Shown piece by piece: positions 19,217-29,342 of a DNA stretch of 64,000 nucleotides. The stretch lies in the NCBI RefSeq assembly GCF_000007705.1, contig NC_005085.1:2551752-2615751 (forward strand), written 5' to 3'. Both the position numbers and the translations under genes were made by a program. The stretch comes from Chromobacterium violaceum ATCC 12472. Its GTDB lineage: Bacteria; Pseudomonadota; Gammaproteobacteria; Burkholderiales; Chromobacteriaceae. The notes under the pieces are model-generated. The model made no database searches and had not been told where the DNA came from. It saw nothing but the letters and a program-made list of their open reading frames with translations. Position 1 is the stretch's first letter; the number at the start of each line of letters is the position of its first letter.

Positions 19217-20341
19217 ATGACCATATCTCCGATCCAAGACATCATCGCCGACATCCAGGCCGGCAAGATGGTGGTGCTGATGGACGCCGAAGACCGCGAG
19301 AACGAAGGCGACCTGGTGATGGCGGCCGAGTTCGTCACGCCGGAAGCGATCAACTTCATGGCCAAATACGGCCGCGGCCTGATCTGCCTGACACTGACCG
19401 AAGAGCGCTGCAAGCTGTTGAACCTCCCTATGATGGCGACCAACAACGGCACCAGTTTCGGCACCAATTTCACCGTGTCGGTGGAAGCGGCCGAGGGCGT
19501 CACCACCGGCATTTCCGCCGCCGACCGCGCCCACACCATCAAGACCGCCGTCGCGCGGCTGGCCAAGGCCAGCGACCTGGTCCAGCCCGGCCACGTGTTC
19601 CCGCTGAAGGCGCAGAACGGTGGCGTGTTGATCCGCGCCGGCCATACCGAGGCCGGCTGCGACCTGGCGATGCTGGCGGGCGTGGAGCCGGCCGGCGTGA
19701 TCTGCGAGATCATGAACGACGACGGCACCATGGCGCGCTTGCCGGAGCTGCTGGAGTTCGCCAAGCAGCACGGACTGAAGATAGGCACCATCTCCGATCT
19801 GATCCAGCACCGCAGCCGCACCGAATCCCTGGTGGAGAAAGTGGGCGAGCGTCCGGTGGAGACCCCGTTCGGCAGCTTCGACCTGCACGTGTTCCGCGAC
19901 ATCACCACCTCCGCGACCCATCTGGCGCTGAGCAAGGGCAAGATACGCCCCGACAAGGAAATCCTGGTGCGGGTGCATGAGCCGCTGTCGGTGATAGACG
20001 TGCTGGCGCCGCTGTGCAGCCACCACTCCTGGACGCTGCCCAACGCGCTGGAAACCATGGAGGAAGAGGGCTGCGGCGTGATGGTGCTGCTGTACCGCGA
20101 CGAGACCGGCGCCGATCTGGCGCAGCGCGCGCTGGACCAGGAGCCGCCGCGGCAGAAATGGGACAGCAAGACCTTCGGCATCGGCGCCCAGATGCTGAAG
20201 GCGCTGGGCGTGGGCAAGATGAAGCTGATGTCCAGCCCGGTGAGCCTGCCGTCGATGGCCGGCTTCGAGCTCGAAGTGACCGGATTCTGCCAGCCCGGGC
20301 ACTTCCACGTGGACCGGGACGGCGGTCCGGGCGTGGCCTAA
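19217..20341 (+). CDS. ribB: 3,4-dihydroxy-2-butanone 4-phosphate synthase with degenerate GTP cyclohydrolase II domain
   Basis: Residues 1-200 are a RibB domain that converts ribulose 5-phosphate to the four-carbon riboflavin precursor. The motif [15 protein letters not shown] near residue 25 holds the metal and substrate acids, and HTEAGCDLA holds the later histidine. Residues 205-374 follow RibA (GTP cyclohydrolase II) but the zinc cysteine cluster (GD-x8-RCDCG) is missing; the matching position reads [16 protein letters not shown]. This is the RibBX hybrid described in Shewanella and other proteobacteria, where the C-terminal part is not a cyclohydrolase. A separate ribA must exist elsewhere. 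Confidence 0.9.
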   Translation: MTISPIQDIIADIQAGKMVVLMDAEDRENEGDLVMAAEFVTPEAINFMAKYGRGLICLTLTEERCKLLNLPMMATNNGTSFGTNFTVSVEAAEGVTTGISAADRAHTIKTAVARLAKASDLVQPGHVFPLKAQNGGVLIRAGHTEAGCDLAMLAGVEPAGVICEIMNDDGTMARLPELLEFAKQHGLKIGTISDLIQHRSRTESLVEKVGERPVETPFGSFDLHVFRDITTSATHLALSKGKIRPDKEILVRVHEPLSVIDVLAPLCSHHSWTLPNALETMEEEGCGVMVLLYRDETGADLAQRALDQEPPRQKWDSKTFGIGAQMLKALGVGKMKLMSSPVSLPSMAGFELEVTGFCQPGHFHVDRDGGPGVA

Positions 20342-20401
20342 TCGCGGCGATTGCGTTACAATTGCCGGCTTTCCTTAGTGTTTTCGCCGCGAGGACCCAA
20401 C

Positions 20402-20869
20402 ATGCTTGACGCCATCCAGTGTATTGAACCCAATTTTTCCGGCAAAGGGCTGAAAATCGGCATCGCCATGGCGCGTTTCAACACGCCGGTTTGCCACGGC
20501 CTGCGCGACGCTTGTCTCGCCGAGCTGGAAAAACTGGGCGTCGCCGCCGGCGACATCACCCTGGCCACAGTCCCGGGCGCGCTGGAGGTTCCTCTGGTGC
20601 TGCAAACCATGGCCAAGAGCGGTCGTTTCGACGCGCTGGTGGCGCTGGGCGCAGTGATCCGCGGCGAAACCTATCATTTCGAGCTGGTGTCGAACGAATC
20701 CGGCGCCGGCGTCACCCGCGTCGGCCTGGATTTCGATATTCCGGTCGCCAACGCCATCCTGACCACCGAGAACGACGAGCAGGCGGAAGTCCGCATGCTG
20801 GAAAAGGGCGGCGATGCCGCCCGCGTGGCGGTGGAGATGGCCAATCTGCACAAGACGCTGCGCGGCTGA
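20402..20869 (+). CDS. ribH: 6,7-dimethyl-8-ribityllumazine synthase
   Basis: Condenses the dihydroxybutanone phosphate made by RibB with the ribityl pyrimidine, giving the substrate of RibE. The protein has 155 residues. Recognisable elements are [17 protein letters not shown] near the N-terminus, [25 protein letters not shown] (catalytic His) and an aliphatic helix at the C-terminus. ATG 20402 opens [10 protein letters not shown]. It follows ribB by about 60 bases and precedes nusB, a common gene order. Confidence 0.97.
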   Translation: MLDAIQCIEPNFSGKGLKIGIAMARFNTPVCHGLRDACLAELEKLGVAAGDITLATVPGALEVPLVLQTMAKSGRFDALVALGAVIRGETYHFELVSNESGAGVTRVGLDFDIPVANAILTTENDEQAEVRMLEKGGDAARVAVEMANLHKTLRG

Positions 20870-20945
20870 GCCGTTCGCCGCCAGTCGTCCAACGGGAAGC
20901 GGGGCGGTCGCGCCGCTTCCCTTGCTCTTTCAAGGAATCGCCACC

Positions 20946-21395
20946 ATGAAAACCGCCCGTCGCCGCGCCCGCGAATTCGCTGTGCAAGGCATCTATGAAT
21001 GGGAGCTGAATCCGGATCGCCCGGCTTCGCTGATCGAAAAACACCTGCGCGAGAACGAATACTTCGCCAAGGCCGACGAAGCCTTGTTCCGCAGCATCCT
21101 GTACGGCGTGCTGAAGGATGTTGAGCTGCTGTCCGCCCAGGTCGGCCGCTACTACGAGCGCGCCGAGGACGAGGTCAGCCCGGTGGAGCGCGCCGTGCTG
21201 CTGATGGCCGCGCTGGAGCTGACGCAAAGCCCGGAAACCCCGTACCCGGTGATCATCAACGAAGCCATCGAGATCACCAAGACTTTCGGCGGCACCGACG
21301 GCCACAAATTCGTCAACGGCGTGCTGGACAAGCTCGCCGCCGAAGTGCGCGGCGATGAAGTGCTGGCGCAGAAACAGCGCCGCAAACAGGACTGA
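20946..21395 (+). CDS. nusB: Transcription antitermination factor NusB
   Basis: With NusE it binds boxA RNA and supports rRNA antitermination. The 149-residue all-helical protein starts MKTARRRAREFAVQGIYEWE, the conserved basic RNA-binding N-terminus, and has YPVIINEAIEITKTFGG and KFVNGVLD near the end. It lies directly after ribH, and a terminator-like hairpin follows before thiL. Confidence 0.96.
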   Translation: MKTARRRAREFAVQGIYEWELNPDRPASLIEKHLRENEYFAKADEALFRSILYGVLKDVELLSAQVGRYYERAEDEVSPVERAVLLMAALELTQSPETPYPVIINEAIEITKTFGGTDGHKFVNGVLDKLAAEVRGDEVLAQKQRRKQD

Positions 21396-21426
21396 GCTGG
21401 ACGCCGCAGGCGTGCCGCTGTCGACG

Positions 21427-21450
21427 ACACCCGCCGCGGCGGGTGTTTTT
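21427..21450 (+). terminator. Terminator-like hairpin between nusB and thiL
   Basis: A nine-base stem (ACACCCGCC with GGCGGGTGT) with a two-base loop is followed by TTTT. The tight loop and short T run make it a plausible but possibly partial terminator, so some readthrough into thiL may occur. Confidence 0.7.
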
Positions 21451-21463
21451 GCGTGAGAAGCTC

Positions 21464-22411
21464 ATGAACGAATTCGAACTGATCGGCCGCTATTTCAAGC
21501 GCGGCGCGCCATCCGTCCTGCTGGGCGTCGGCGATGACGCCGCCATCGTCCGGCCGACGCCAGGCCTTGACCTGCATTTGTCGGCGGACATGCTGGTGGA
21601 GGGGCGGCACTTCTTCGCCGACGTGTCGCCGCGGGCGCTGGGCCACAAAACGCTGGCAGTCAATTTGTCCGACATGGCGGCGATGGGCGCGCGCGCGCGC
21701 TGGGCGCTGCTTTCCATCGCCTTGCCGCGCGCAGACGAAGCCTGGGTGGCTGAATTCGCCGCCGGCTTCTTCGCGCTGGCCGACGCCCATGGCGTGGAAT
21801 TGATAGGCGGCGACACCACCGGCGGCCCGCTGACGCTGTCGGTGACCATCATCGGCGAGACGCCGGCCGGCCAGGCCTTGCGCCGGGATGGCGCCAAACC
21901 CGGCGACGACATCTGGGTGTCGGGCGAACTGGGCCTGGGCGCCCTGGCGGTTCGCCAGCGGCTGGGCTGGCTGAATGTAAACGATATGGAACTGCTGGCC
22001 GCCGCGACGCACAAACTGGAATACCCGCAACCGCGGCTGGCGCTGGGCGACGCCTTGCTGCCGCTGGCGCATGCCGCCGCCGACGTGTCCGACGGTCTGA
22101 TGGCCGATCTCGGCCACATCCTGGCTGCCTCGGGCGTGGCCGGAGAAGTGTGGGCGGACGCCTTGCCGTCCCATCCCGCGCTGGAGGCCCGCCGAGCGGA
22201 ATTCCTCGCCTGCCTGGCGGCGGGCGGGGACGATTACGAACTGGTTTTCACGGCGCCGCCGACGCGACGCGCCGCCATCGAGGCCGCAGCCGCCGGCATC
22301 TGCCGCGCCACCCGCATCGGCCGCGTGCTGGACGGGCGGGGCGGCCTGTTGCTGGATGGCGCCGGGCAAGCCGTGACGCTGGACAAGAAAGGCTATGACC
22401 ATTTTGGCTGA
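21464..22411 (+). CDS. thiL: Thiamine-monophosphate kinase
   Basis: Phosphorylates thiamine monophosphate to thiamine diphosphate. The 315-residue protein begins MNEFELIGRYF and has the ATP/metal motifs LLGVGDDAAIV, DMLVEGRHF and NLSDMAAMGA in its N-terminal half and SDGLMADLGHI in the C-terminal half, all typical of ThiL of the PurM-like family. It overlaps pgpA by 17 bases, matching the nusB-thiL-pgpA order seen in many proteobacteria. Confidence 0.95.
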   Translation: MNEFELIGRYFKRGAPSVLLGVGDDAAIVRPTPGLDLHLSADMLVEGRHFFADVSPRALGHKTLAVNLSDMAAMGARARWALLSIALPRADEAWVAEFAAGFFALADAHGVELIGGDTTGGPLTLSVTIIGETPAGQALRRDGAKPGDDIWVSGELGLGALAVRQRLGWLNVNDMELLAAATHKLEYPQPRLALGDALLPLAHAAADVSDGLMADLGHILAASGVAGEVWADALPSHPALEARRAEFLACLAAGGDDYELVFTAPPTRRAAIEAAAAGICRATRIGRVLDGRGGLLLDGAGQAVTLDKKGYDHFG

Positions 22412-22901
22412 CGCACCAAGAATCACGCCCAACTGGCGTTTTCTGTTGAGCAACCCTATCCATCTGCTGTCTTTCGGTTTCGGCAGCGGCCTGATGAAAA
22501 AGGCGCCGGGCACCTGGGGCACCCTGGTCGCCTATCCCGTCTTCTTCCCCTTGCTGGCCTTGGGCATCCATGGCTGGATGCTGGTGGCGCTGTGCCTGCC
22601 GCTGTTCCTGATCGGCGTCTACGCCTGCGGCGTCACCGGCCGCGCGCTGGGGGTGCACGACTACGGCGGCATCGTCTGGGACGAGGTGGTGGGCATGCTG
22701 ATGGTGCTGGCCTTCGCGCCGGCAAGCTGGGCCGGCTGGATGCTGGCGTTCGCGCTGTTCCGCCTGTTCGACATCGTCAAGCCCTGGCCGATACGCTGGT
22801 TCGACCAGCGCGTCGGCGGCGGTTTCGGCGTGATGGTGGATGATGTGATCGCCGCGCTGTTCGCGCTGGCCGCGCAGGCTGCGATCTGGCATTGGCTGTG
22901 A
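22395..22901 (+). CDS. pgpA: Phosphatidylglycerophosphatase A
   Basis: Removes the phosphate from phosphatidylglycerophosphate to give phosphatidylglycerol in the inner membrane. The 168-residue protein contains the conserved GFGSGLMKKAPGTWGTL near the N-terminus, the GIVWDEVVGM metal motif in the middle and RLFDIVKPWPIRWFD later, with three to four hydrophobic segments. It overlaps thiL by 17 bases. Confidence 0.94.
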   Translation: MTILADAPRITPNWRFLLSNPIHLLSFGFGSGLMKKAPGTWGTLVAYPVFFPLLALGIHGWMLVALCLPLFLIGVYACGVTGRALGVHDYGGIVWDEVVGMLMVLAFAPASWAGWMLAFALFRLFDIVKPWPIRWFDQRVGGGFGVMVDDVIAALFALAAQAAIWHWL

Positions 22902-23034
22902 TGCGAACGCATAAAACAGTTACAATCGGATCCTAAAGTGACAGACAGTTTGACGCTAGGCTGAGTCCAGCGCGCTGCCATGAAAAACACGCCCGCGCTT
23001 CGCCGCGGGCAGCTAGATTCCGGGGTTCTCGACC

Positions 23035-25929
23035 GTGTGGGTTGTCGTCGTACTATTGCTGTCAGCGCTGGCCGCGGCCGGCTGGCTGGTGAAAAGCGGC
23101 AAGATGCCGCAGTTGATGCGCAAGCTGGATGGCCTGCTTGGCGTGGAGGGGCGCAGCGAGCGCTACCAGCCCGATTACTTCGCCGAGGCGTCGCAGCACC
23201 CGCCGGCAGGCGAAGGGCCGCCTGTCGCGCAAGCCGCAGAGCAGCCGGACCAGCAGGCGCAAGCCGCCGAGCCCGCGCTTCAAGCTCAGCCGGCCCCGCG
23301 CCGCGAACAGCCTGAGCCTGTCCGCATCCCTCAGCCGCGTCCGCAGGCCCGGCGGGAGGCGCCGCCGCCTGAGGAGCGGCCGCGCGAGACCATCATCCTG
23401 CCCAAGCGCCCGCAATCAGCCAGCCATGAGCCGCCGGCCGAGCTGCCGATGCTGGAGCTGTCGCGCGAATATCGCCGGAAAACCCGCCAGCAGCCGCAAA
23501 GCAAGCAGCAGGACCTGCCGGTCATCGGCCTGTCCGAAATGCAGAGCAATATGCGGCAGGATTACCGCCGCCGCCTGCGCGTGAGGGGCGTGGAGCCCGG
23601 CGAGCGGAGCGAGGGCGAGCTGCCGACGATAGGCAGCAGCGAGGTGCGCGCCAAGGTGGCGAGCCTGCACGCGCATCGCCGCCATCCGCAGCCGCCAGCC
23701 GCGCCGCTGCCCAGAGTGGAGCTGGTTTCCATCCCGCGCGAGAAGCCGGAGCCCAGGCCGGAGCCGGAAAAGCCGCTGGTGATACTGGAGCCATGGCGCA
23801 AGCCGGAGCAGGAGCCGGTTCGCAAGCCAACCGTCGAGACGGAGCCCGCCCCTGTCGTTTTGCCGCCGTCGGAGCCGGCAAACCCGCAGCCCATTGCCGC
23901 CGAGCCTGACGCCGCGTCTGACGCAGTCGTCATCCGGCCTCTCGATGCCGCGGAGGTTGAGCCACAGCCGTGGCCTGAAATCAGTGGACCGGAGGCGACG
24001 GCGTCTGCGGTGGCCGATGCCGAATTCGAAGATTCGAAGCCGGCGGAACCTGCGCCCGATTTAGCCGCGCGCGGCGCGCCGTTCGCGCCGGCGGCGCCGC
24101 TTGAACGCATCCACGCCGAGTCCGCGCCCCAAGCAGAAGAAGGCGCGGTTGTTTCCGACGCTATCCCTGCGGCCCGAACCCCGTGGCGCTGGCCGCAAAC
24201 GCGCGACGTGCTGGTGCAGCAGGACGAGAGCCCCGCCATCATTCAGCAAACCGTGCTGCCTGAGCCGGTAATGCCGACGCTGGCTGCCACGGCGGCCCAG
24301 TTGGCAAGCAATCCCATGCCCTGGGTGCTGATGGAGGAAACGCCGGCGACGCCGGCTGCCGCAGAACCCGTCGAGGCCGCCGCCGGGCCCGAGCCGTCTC
24401 CCGCGCCGCAAGCGGAAGCCGCTCCGCTCCGCCACAATTACGACGATTCCATGCTGCCCGGCCTGGACCTGCTGAGTCCGGCCGACGCGGCCATGGAAAC
24501 CTGCAACCAGGACGAGTTGATCGAGCGCGGCATCGTGATCGAGGAGAAGTGCGCCGAGTTCAAGGTCAAGGTCAGCGTAGTGGATGCGTACGCCGGCCCG
24601 GTGATCACCCGTTACGAAGTGGAGCCGGCGGTGGGCGTGCGCGGCAACCAGGTGGTGAACCTGATGAAGGACCTGTCGCGCGCGCTGGGCCTGGCCTCCA
24701 TCCGCGTGGTGGAAACCATTCCCGGCAAGACCTGCATGGGCCTGGAGCTGCCCAATCCCAAGCGGCAGATGATACGGCTGTCGGAAATCTTCTCCGCCGA
24801 TGTGTTCCAGCATTCCGCGTCGAGGCTGACGATGGCGCTGGGCAAGGACATCACCGGCGAGCCGGTGGTGACCGACCTGGCCAAGGCGCCGCACCTGCTG
24901 GTGGCCGGCACCACCGGCTCCGGCAAGTCGGTGGGCGTCAACGCGATGATCCTGTCGCTGCTGTACAAGGCCACGCCGGAAGAAGTCCGCTTCATCATGA
25001 TCGACCCCAAGATGCTGGAATTGTCGGTTTACAACGACATCCCGCACCTGCTGGCGCCGGTGGTCACCGACATGAAGCTGGCCGCCAACGCGCTGAACTG
25101 GTGCGTCGGCGAGATGGAGCGCCGCTACCGGCTGATGAGCGCGCTGGGCGTGCGCAACCTGGCCGGTTACAACCAGAAGGTGCGGGAGGCGGCGGAGCGC
25201 GGCCAGCGTATCGCCAATCCGTTCAGCCTGACGCCGGAAACCCCGGAGCCCTTGGACACGCTGCCCTTCATCGTGGTAGTGGTGGACGAGTTCGCCGACC
25301 TGATGATGGTGGCCGGCAAGAAGATCGAAGAGTTGATCGCCCGCCTGGCGCAGAAAGCCCGCGCCGCAGGCATCCACCTGATCCTGGCCACCCAGCGGCC
25401 GTCGGTGGACGTGATCACCGGCCTGATCAAGGCCAACATTCCGACCCGGATCGCGTTCCAGGTGTCCAGCAAGATAGACAGCCGCACCATTCTGGACCAA
25501 ATGGGCGCGGAAAGCCTGCTGGGCCAGGGGGACATGCTTTACCTGCCGCCGGGCACCGGCTATCCGCAACGCGTGCACGGCGCCTTTGTCACCGACGACG
25601 AGGTGCATGCGGTGGTCGAGCATCTGAAGCAGTTCGGCGAGCCGGACTATGTGGAAGGCCTGCTGACCGGCGAGAGCGAGGCCGACGACGCTTCGGCCGA
25701 CGCCACGGCCAAGGCGCAGGCGGCGACGGAAAGCGACCCTCTGTACGACGAGGCGGTGGAGATCGTGCTGCGCACCCGCAAACCGTCCATCTCCGGCGTG
25801 CAGCGCCACCTGCGCATCGGCTACAACCGCGCCGCGCGGCTGATCGAGGAAATGGAGGCCGCCGGCATCGTCAGCCCGATGGAGAGCAACGGCAACCGCA
25901 CGGTGCTGGTGCCGCAGCGGGATTTCTGA
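23035..25929 (+). CDS. ftsK: FtsK/SpoIIIE-type DNA translocase with a single N-terminal membrane helix
   Basis: A septal DNA pump of 964 residues that segregates chromosome termini and activates XerCD. The motor domain shows Walker [13 protein letters not shown] near 625-636, Walker [15 protein letters not shown] near 745-757 and [11 protein letters not shown]. The last 65 or so residues form the winged-helix gamma domain that reads KOPS ([17 protein letters not shown]). Oddly, the N-terminus has one hydrophobic helix (residues 2-18) instead of the four of E. coli FtsK. A proline/glutamate-rich linker of about 450 residues follows, an arrangement resembling ZipA. The start is GTG 23035; no earlier start adds membrane helices. 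Another FtsK paralogue may exist elsewhere. Confidence 0.88.
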   Translation: MWVVVVLLLSALAAAGWLVKSGKMPQLMRKLDGLLGVEGRSERYQPDYFAEASQHPPAGEGPPVAQAAEQPDQQAQAAEPALQAQPAPRREQPEPVRIPQPRPQARREAPPPEERPRETIILPKRPQSASHEPPAELPMLELSREYRRKTRQQPQSKQQDLPVIGLSEMQSNMRQDYRRRLRVRGVEPGERSEGELPTIGSSEVRAKVASLHAHRRHPQPPAAPLPRVELVSIPREKPEPRPEPEKPLVILEPWRKPEQEPVRKPTVETEPAPVVLPPSEPANPQPIAAEPDAASDAVVIRPLDAAEVEPQPWPEISGPEATASAVADAEFEDSKPAEPAPDLAARGAPFAPAAPLERIHAESAPQAEEGAVVSDAIPAARTPWRWPQTRDVLVQQDESPAIIQQTVLPEPVMPTLAATAAQLASNPMPWVLMEETPATPAAAEPVEAAAGPEPSPAPQAEAAPLRHNYDDSMLPGLDLLSPADAAMETCNQDELIERGIVIEEKCAEFKVKVSVVDAYAGPVITRYEVEPAVGVRGNQVVNLMKDLSRALGLASIRVVETIPGKTCMGLELPNPKRQMIRLSEIFSADVFQHSASRLTMALGKDITGEPVVTDLAKAPHLLVAGTTGSGKSVGVNAMILSLLYKATPEEVRFIMIDPKMLELSVYNDIPHLLAPVVTDMKLAANALNWCVGEMERRYRLMSALGVRNLAGYNQKVREAAERGQRIANPFSLTPETPEPLDTLPFIVVVVDEFADLMMVAGKKIEELIARLAQKARAAGIHLILATQRPSVDVITGLIKANIPTRIAFQVSSKIDSRTILDQMGAESLLGQGDMLYLPPGTGYPQRVHGAFVTDDEVHAVVEHLKQFGEPDYVEGLLTGESEADDASADATAKAQAATESDPLYDEAVEIVLRTRKPSISGVQRHLRIGYNRAARLIEEMEAAGIVSPMESNGNRTVLVPQRDF

Positions 25930-25943
25930 ACGGCTGTCTCCAT

Positions 25944-25975
25944 AAAAAAACGCCGCGATGATTCGCGGCGTTTTT
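25944..25975. terminator. Bidirectional terminator between ftsK and the Hsp70 gene
   Basis: A roughly ten-base stem (ACGCCGCGA with TCGCGGCGT) is flanked by a run of A and a run of T. It serves the two convergent genes. Confidence 0.9.
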
Positions 25976-25994
25976 CATTGCAAGCCTGGCAGGC

Positions 25995-27260
25995 TCAGCC
26001 GTAGCGCTTTTTCGCCTCGATGGCCAGGCCGCTGCCGATGCTGCCGAACAGATTGCCTTCCACGTGGCGGGCATTGGGCAGCAAGGCTCGGATGCCGTCG
26101 CGCAGCGCCGGCACGCCGCTGGAGCCGCCGGTGAAAAACACGGTGTCGACATCCTGGGCCTTGAGGCCGGAATCGGCCAGCAGCTTGCCGACGGTGCCGC
26201 CGACGCGGTCCAGCAGCGCGCTGATGCTGGTCTCGAAATCGGCGCGGCTCAGGTCGCAGTGCAGACCGCGCTCGATGGCGTCCAGCGCCAGGCGGTGGCT
26301 GTCCCGGTCGGACAGCGCGATCTTGGCGGCTTCCACTTCCATCGCCAGCCAGTGCCCGGCGCGCTCCTGGATCAGCTTGAACAGGCGGTCCAGCTTTTCC
26401 GGCTCGGCGGCGTCGCGGTGCACGTCCTGCAGGTCCATCCAGGCCTTGCGGGTGTAGGCGAAGTTGATGGTGTGCCAGGTGGCCAAGTTGAAGTACTGGC
26501 TGGACGGCATCTCGGCGTTGTTGCGCAGCCGGGTCTTGAAGCCGAACAAGGGCATCACGCCGTGCAGGCTCAGCTGGCGGTCGAAATCGGTGCCGCCGAT
26601 GTGCACGCCGCCGGTGGCCAGGATGTCGTCGCGGCGCTCGGCATGGCTGCGGCGCTCCGGCGACAGGCGGATCAGCGTGAAGTCCGAGGTGCCGCCGCCG
26701 ATGTCGACGATCAGCACCAGCTCTTCCTTCTGGATGTTGGATTCGTAGTCGAACGCCGCGGCGATCGGCTCCAGCTGGAAGGAAATCTCCTTGAAGCCTA
26801 CCTGGCGGGCGATGTCGGCCAGCGTGTCCTGGGCCAGCTTGTCGGCCTGTGGGTTGTCGTCGACGAAGTAGACCGGGCGTCCCAGCACCACTTGCTCGAA
26901 TTCGCGGCCGGCGGCGCCTTCGGCGCGCAGCTTCAATTCCTGGATGAACAGCTTCAGCAGGTGGCGGAACGGCAGCGCCTTGCCCTGGACCTCGGTCTGG
27001 CTGTCGATCAGGCTGGAGCCCAGCAGGCTCTTCAGCGAGCGCATCAGCCGGCCCTCGAAGCCGTCTATGTATTCGGCCAGCGCGGCGCGGCCGAAGCGGG
27101 AGTGGTCTTCCTCGTAGTTGAAGAACACCACCGAGGGCAGCGTGATCTTGCCGTCTTCCAGCTGCAACAGGGTGTCATGGCCGGGCCGCAGCCAGCCCAC
27201 GGTGGAGTTGGAGGTGCCGAAGTCTATGCCGCAGGCGCGGGCGGCAGTTTGATCAGTCAC
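25995..27260 (-). CDS. yegD: Hsp70-family protein, YegD type
   Basis: A 421-residue actin/Hsp70-fold ATPase. ATP motifs are visible: phosphate 1 CGIDFGTSNSTVGWL, phosphate 2 LIVDIGGGTSDFTLI and adenosine FFTGGSSGVPALRDG. It lacks the C-terminal peptide-binding domain of DnaK, as YegD does, so it is not a classical foldase and its client is unknown. The start is GTG 27258-27260 preceded by an AAGGAG ribosome site. It is convergent with ftsK. Confidence 0.87.
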   Translation of the reverse strand: MTDQTAARACGIDFGTSNSTVGWLRPGHDTLLQLEDGKITLPSVVFFNYEEDHSRFGRAALAEYIDGFEGRLMRSLKSLLGSSLIDSQTEVQGKALPFRHLLKLFIQELKLRAEGAAGREFEQVVLGRPVYFVDDNPQADKLAQDTLADIARQVGFKEISFQLEPIAAAFDYESNIQKEELVLIVDIGGGTSDFTLIRLSPERRSHAERRDDILATGGVHIGGTDFDRQLSLHGVMPLFGFKTRLRNNAEMPSSQYFNLATWHTINFAYTRKAWMDLQDVHRDAAEPEKLDRLFKLIQERAGHWLAMEVEAAKIALSDRDSHRLALDAIERGLHCDLSRADFETSISALLDRVGGTVGKLLADSGLKAQDVDTVFFTGGSSGVPALRDGIRALLPNARHVEGNLFGSIGSGLAIEAKKRYG

Positions 27261-27331
27261 TTAGCATCTCCTTGAAAATAAAAGAGGCGCGATGGTACGC
27301 GGAATGGCGCGGAAAGGGAAGGGCGAAACGC

Positions 27332-28420
27332 TCAGGAATCGCGCTTCAGCTTGTGCAGGCGGCTGGCTTCGTGACGGGCGTCCTCCTCGCTGTGCAGATA
27401 GCGGCGGGTGGTCTGGATGCTGGCGTGGCGAAGGTTCTGGCTGACCAGCAGCAGCGGCACGCCCGCTTCCAGCTGATGGCTGGCGGCGGTGTGACGCAGC
27501 CAGTGCGTGCTGGCCGCGCGCAGCTTGGCGCGGATATCCTCATTGGGCGCGGCGGCTTGCGCCCGGCCGAACACTTCCTTGCAGACCAGGTAGATCGCCT
27601 TGTCGGACAGAGGCTTCGCCTGGCCTTTGCTTCCGACGCGGCAGACCAGCGGCGTATCCTCATCCGCCGCAGGCTGCGGCGGCAGTCCCAGGCTCAACCG
27701 ATAGCGGGCGAGCGCGTCCATCAATTCGTCCGACAGCGGAATGCGCGCCGACACGCCGCCCTTGCCGACCACATGCCACCACCAGTTGCCGTTGCGACGG
27801 GCCAGGTCGCAGGCGCGCGCGGCGGCGGCTTCGGCTCGGCGCGCGCCGGTCAGGTAGAGCAGGGTGAACAGCCACAGCGCGCGTTCGGCGTGGCGGATTT
27901 CCCTGTCGCTGCCGCGCGGCAGGCCGTTCAAGGTGGCCTGGAGATGGCGCCAGCAATCGGCGTCCAGAAAACGCTCGATTTCCTGGGCCGACTTCCTCGC
28001 GCCTCGCCGGCGCAGCAGCTTGAATGGGTTGCCGTTCAAGTAGCCGGCGTCGTTGAGATAGGCGAACAGCGCGCCCAGCACAGTCAGGCTGTGCTCGACG
28101 CTGGCGGGAGACAGCGGCTTGCTGAACGGTTTCCAGTCGGGATGGCTGCGCGGCCTCGCCGGCCCCAGCCACTGTTCGGCCGGATGGGGCGAGGCGAGGA
28201 AACGGCGGTAGTCCAGCACATCCTCGCGCTTGACCTGGGCCAGCGTCTGCCGGCGAGGGGCCAGCCACAGCAGCAGGCGCTCCGCTTCCTTGCGGTAGGC
28301 CGCCAAGGTGGCGGGACGATCGGCATGCTCGGCCAGCCAGGTCAGCACCGCCTGGGCGTCGGACTGGGCTTGTATCAGCGAACGGGAGCCTGTATCGGCG
28401 CGGAAAACATCTGGCAGCAT
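27332..28420 (-). CDS. Tyrosine-family site-specific integrase
   Basis: A 362-residue recombinase with an N-terminal SAM-like domain (about 20-130) and a C-terminal catalytic domain. Catalytic residues are Arg in TGARRAEAAAA, HWLRHTAAS (HxxR), His in NLRHASIQTTRR and Tyr in RRYLHSEED. It is distinct from XerC at 5-6 kb. No adjacent phage genes or direct repeats were seen, so it is an orphan, either domesticated or a remnant of an integrated element. It lies between yegD and map on the same strand. Confidence 0.85.
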   Translation of the reverse strand: MLPDVFRADTGSRSLIQAQSDAQAVLTWLAEHADRPATLAAYRKEAERLLLWLAPRRQTLAQVKREDVLDYRRFLASPHPAEQWLGPARPRSHPDWKPFSKPLSPASVEHSLTVLGALFAYLNDAGYLNGNPFKLLRRRGARKSAQEIERFLDADCWRHLQATLNGLPRGSDREIRHAERALWLFTLLYLTGARRAEAAAARACDLARRNGNWWWHVVGKGGVSARIPLSDELMDALARYRLSLGLPPQPAADEDTPLVCRVGSKGQAKPLSDKAIYLVCKEVFGRAQAAAPNEDIRAKLRAASTHWLRHTAASHQLEAGVPLLLVSQNLRHASIQTTRRYLHSEEDARHEASRLHKLKRDS

Positions 28421-28465
28421 GGCTGAGCGGAAGAAGGCCGCCGCGGATGCGGACGGCCTGGAAGA

Positions 28466-29263
28466 TTATTTGAAGCTCGGCTTGTCCGGCGTGCCCGCGG
28501 ACTGGGTGAGGATTTCGTAGCCGGTTTCGGTGACCAGCACGGTGTGCTCCCACTGGGCGGACAGGCTGCGGTCCTTGGTGACCACGGTCCAGCCGTCGGC
28601 CAGCATGCGCAGATGGCGCTTGCCCTGGTTGATCATCGGCTCGATGGTGAAGATCATGCCGGCCTGGATCTCCAGCCCGGTGCCCGGACGGCCGTAGTGC
28701 AGGATCTGCGGCTCCTCGTGGAATTTCTTGCCGATGCCGTGGCCGCAGAATTCCTGCACCACGCTGTAGCCGGCGCTTTCGGCGTAGCTTTGCACCGCGT
28801 AGCCGATGTCGCCGAGCGTGGCGCCCGGCTTCACCTTCTCGATGCCTTTCCACATGGCTTCGTAGGTGATCTTGCTCAGGCGCTTGGCATGCGGGCTGAC
28901 GTCGCCGACGAAGAACATGCGGCTGGTATCGCCGTGGTAGCCATCCTTGATCACGGTGATGTCCAGATTCATGATGTCGCCGTTTTTCAGCGGCTTGTCA
29001 TTGGGGATGCCGTGGCAGATCACGTGGTTGACCGAGGTGCATACCGACTTGGGATAAGGATTGTGGCCGTCCGGCGCGTAGTTCAGCGGGGCGGGAATGG
29101 TGCCCTGCACGTTGACCATGTAGTCGTGGCACAGCTTGTCGATGGCCTCGGTGGTGATGCCGGGCTTGATGTGCGGGGTGATGAAATCCAAAACTTCGGA
29201 CGCCAGGCGGCCGGCGATGCGCATCTTCTCGATATCCTGCGCGTCTTTGATTTGTATGCTCAT
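28466..29263 (-). CDS. map: Methionine aminopeptidase, type I
   Basis: Removes the N-terminal methionine from new proteins. The 265-residue protein has the pita-bread fold ligands: DITVIKDGYHGDTSRMF (two Asp), the GHGIGKKFHEEP His, MIFTIEPM Glu, and the final Glu in the C-terminal EHTVLVTETGYEIL segment. The start is ATG 29261-29263. Map is usually near rpsB or secY; here it follows the integrase with 45 bases of spacing. Confidence 0.96.
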   Translation of the reverse strand: MSIQIKDAQDIEKMRIAGRLASEVLDFITPHIKPGITTEAIDKLCHDYMVNVQGTIPAPLNYAPDGHNPYPKSVCTSVNHVICHGIPNDKPLKNGDIMNLDITVIKDGYHGDTSRMFFVGDVSPHAKRLSKITYEAMWKGIEKVKPGATLGDIGYAVQSYAESAGYSVVQEFCGHGIGKKFHEEPQILHYGRPGTGLEIQAGMIFTIEPMINQGKRHLRMLADGWTVVTKDRSLSAQWEHTVLVTETGYEILTQSAGTPDKPSFK

Positions 29264-29342
29264 GAGTGGGTTTGCGATGATTGGCGGCTAATGAGACGTA
29301 ATTCTATCAAAATGCGGCTCCCGGGGCACGCGGCGGCGAATT

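Noticed and set aside
22976-23010. GC-rich hairpin before ftsK as a terminator
   Set aside because: A stem can form (GCCCGCG with CGCGGGC) but no T run follows on either strand, so it was not listed as a terminator.
24061-25809. Long minus-strand open frame inside ftsK
   Set aside because: A shadow of the ftsK coding frame; repetitive Gly/His/Leu composition and no known domain.
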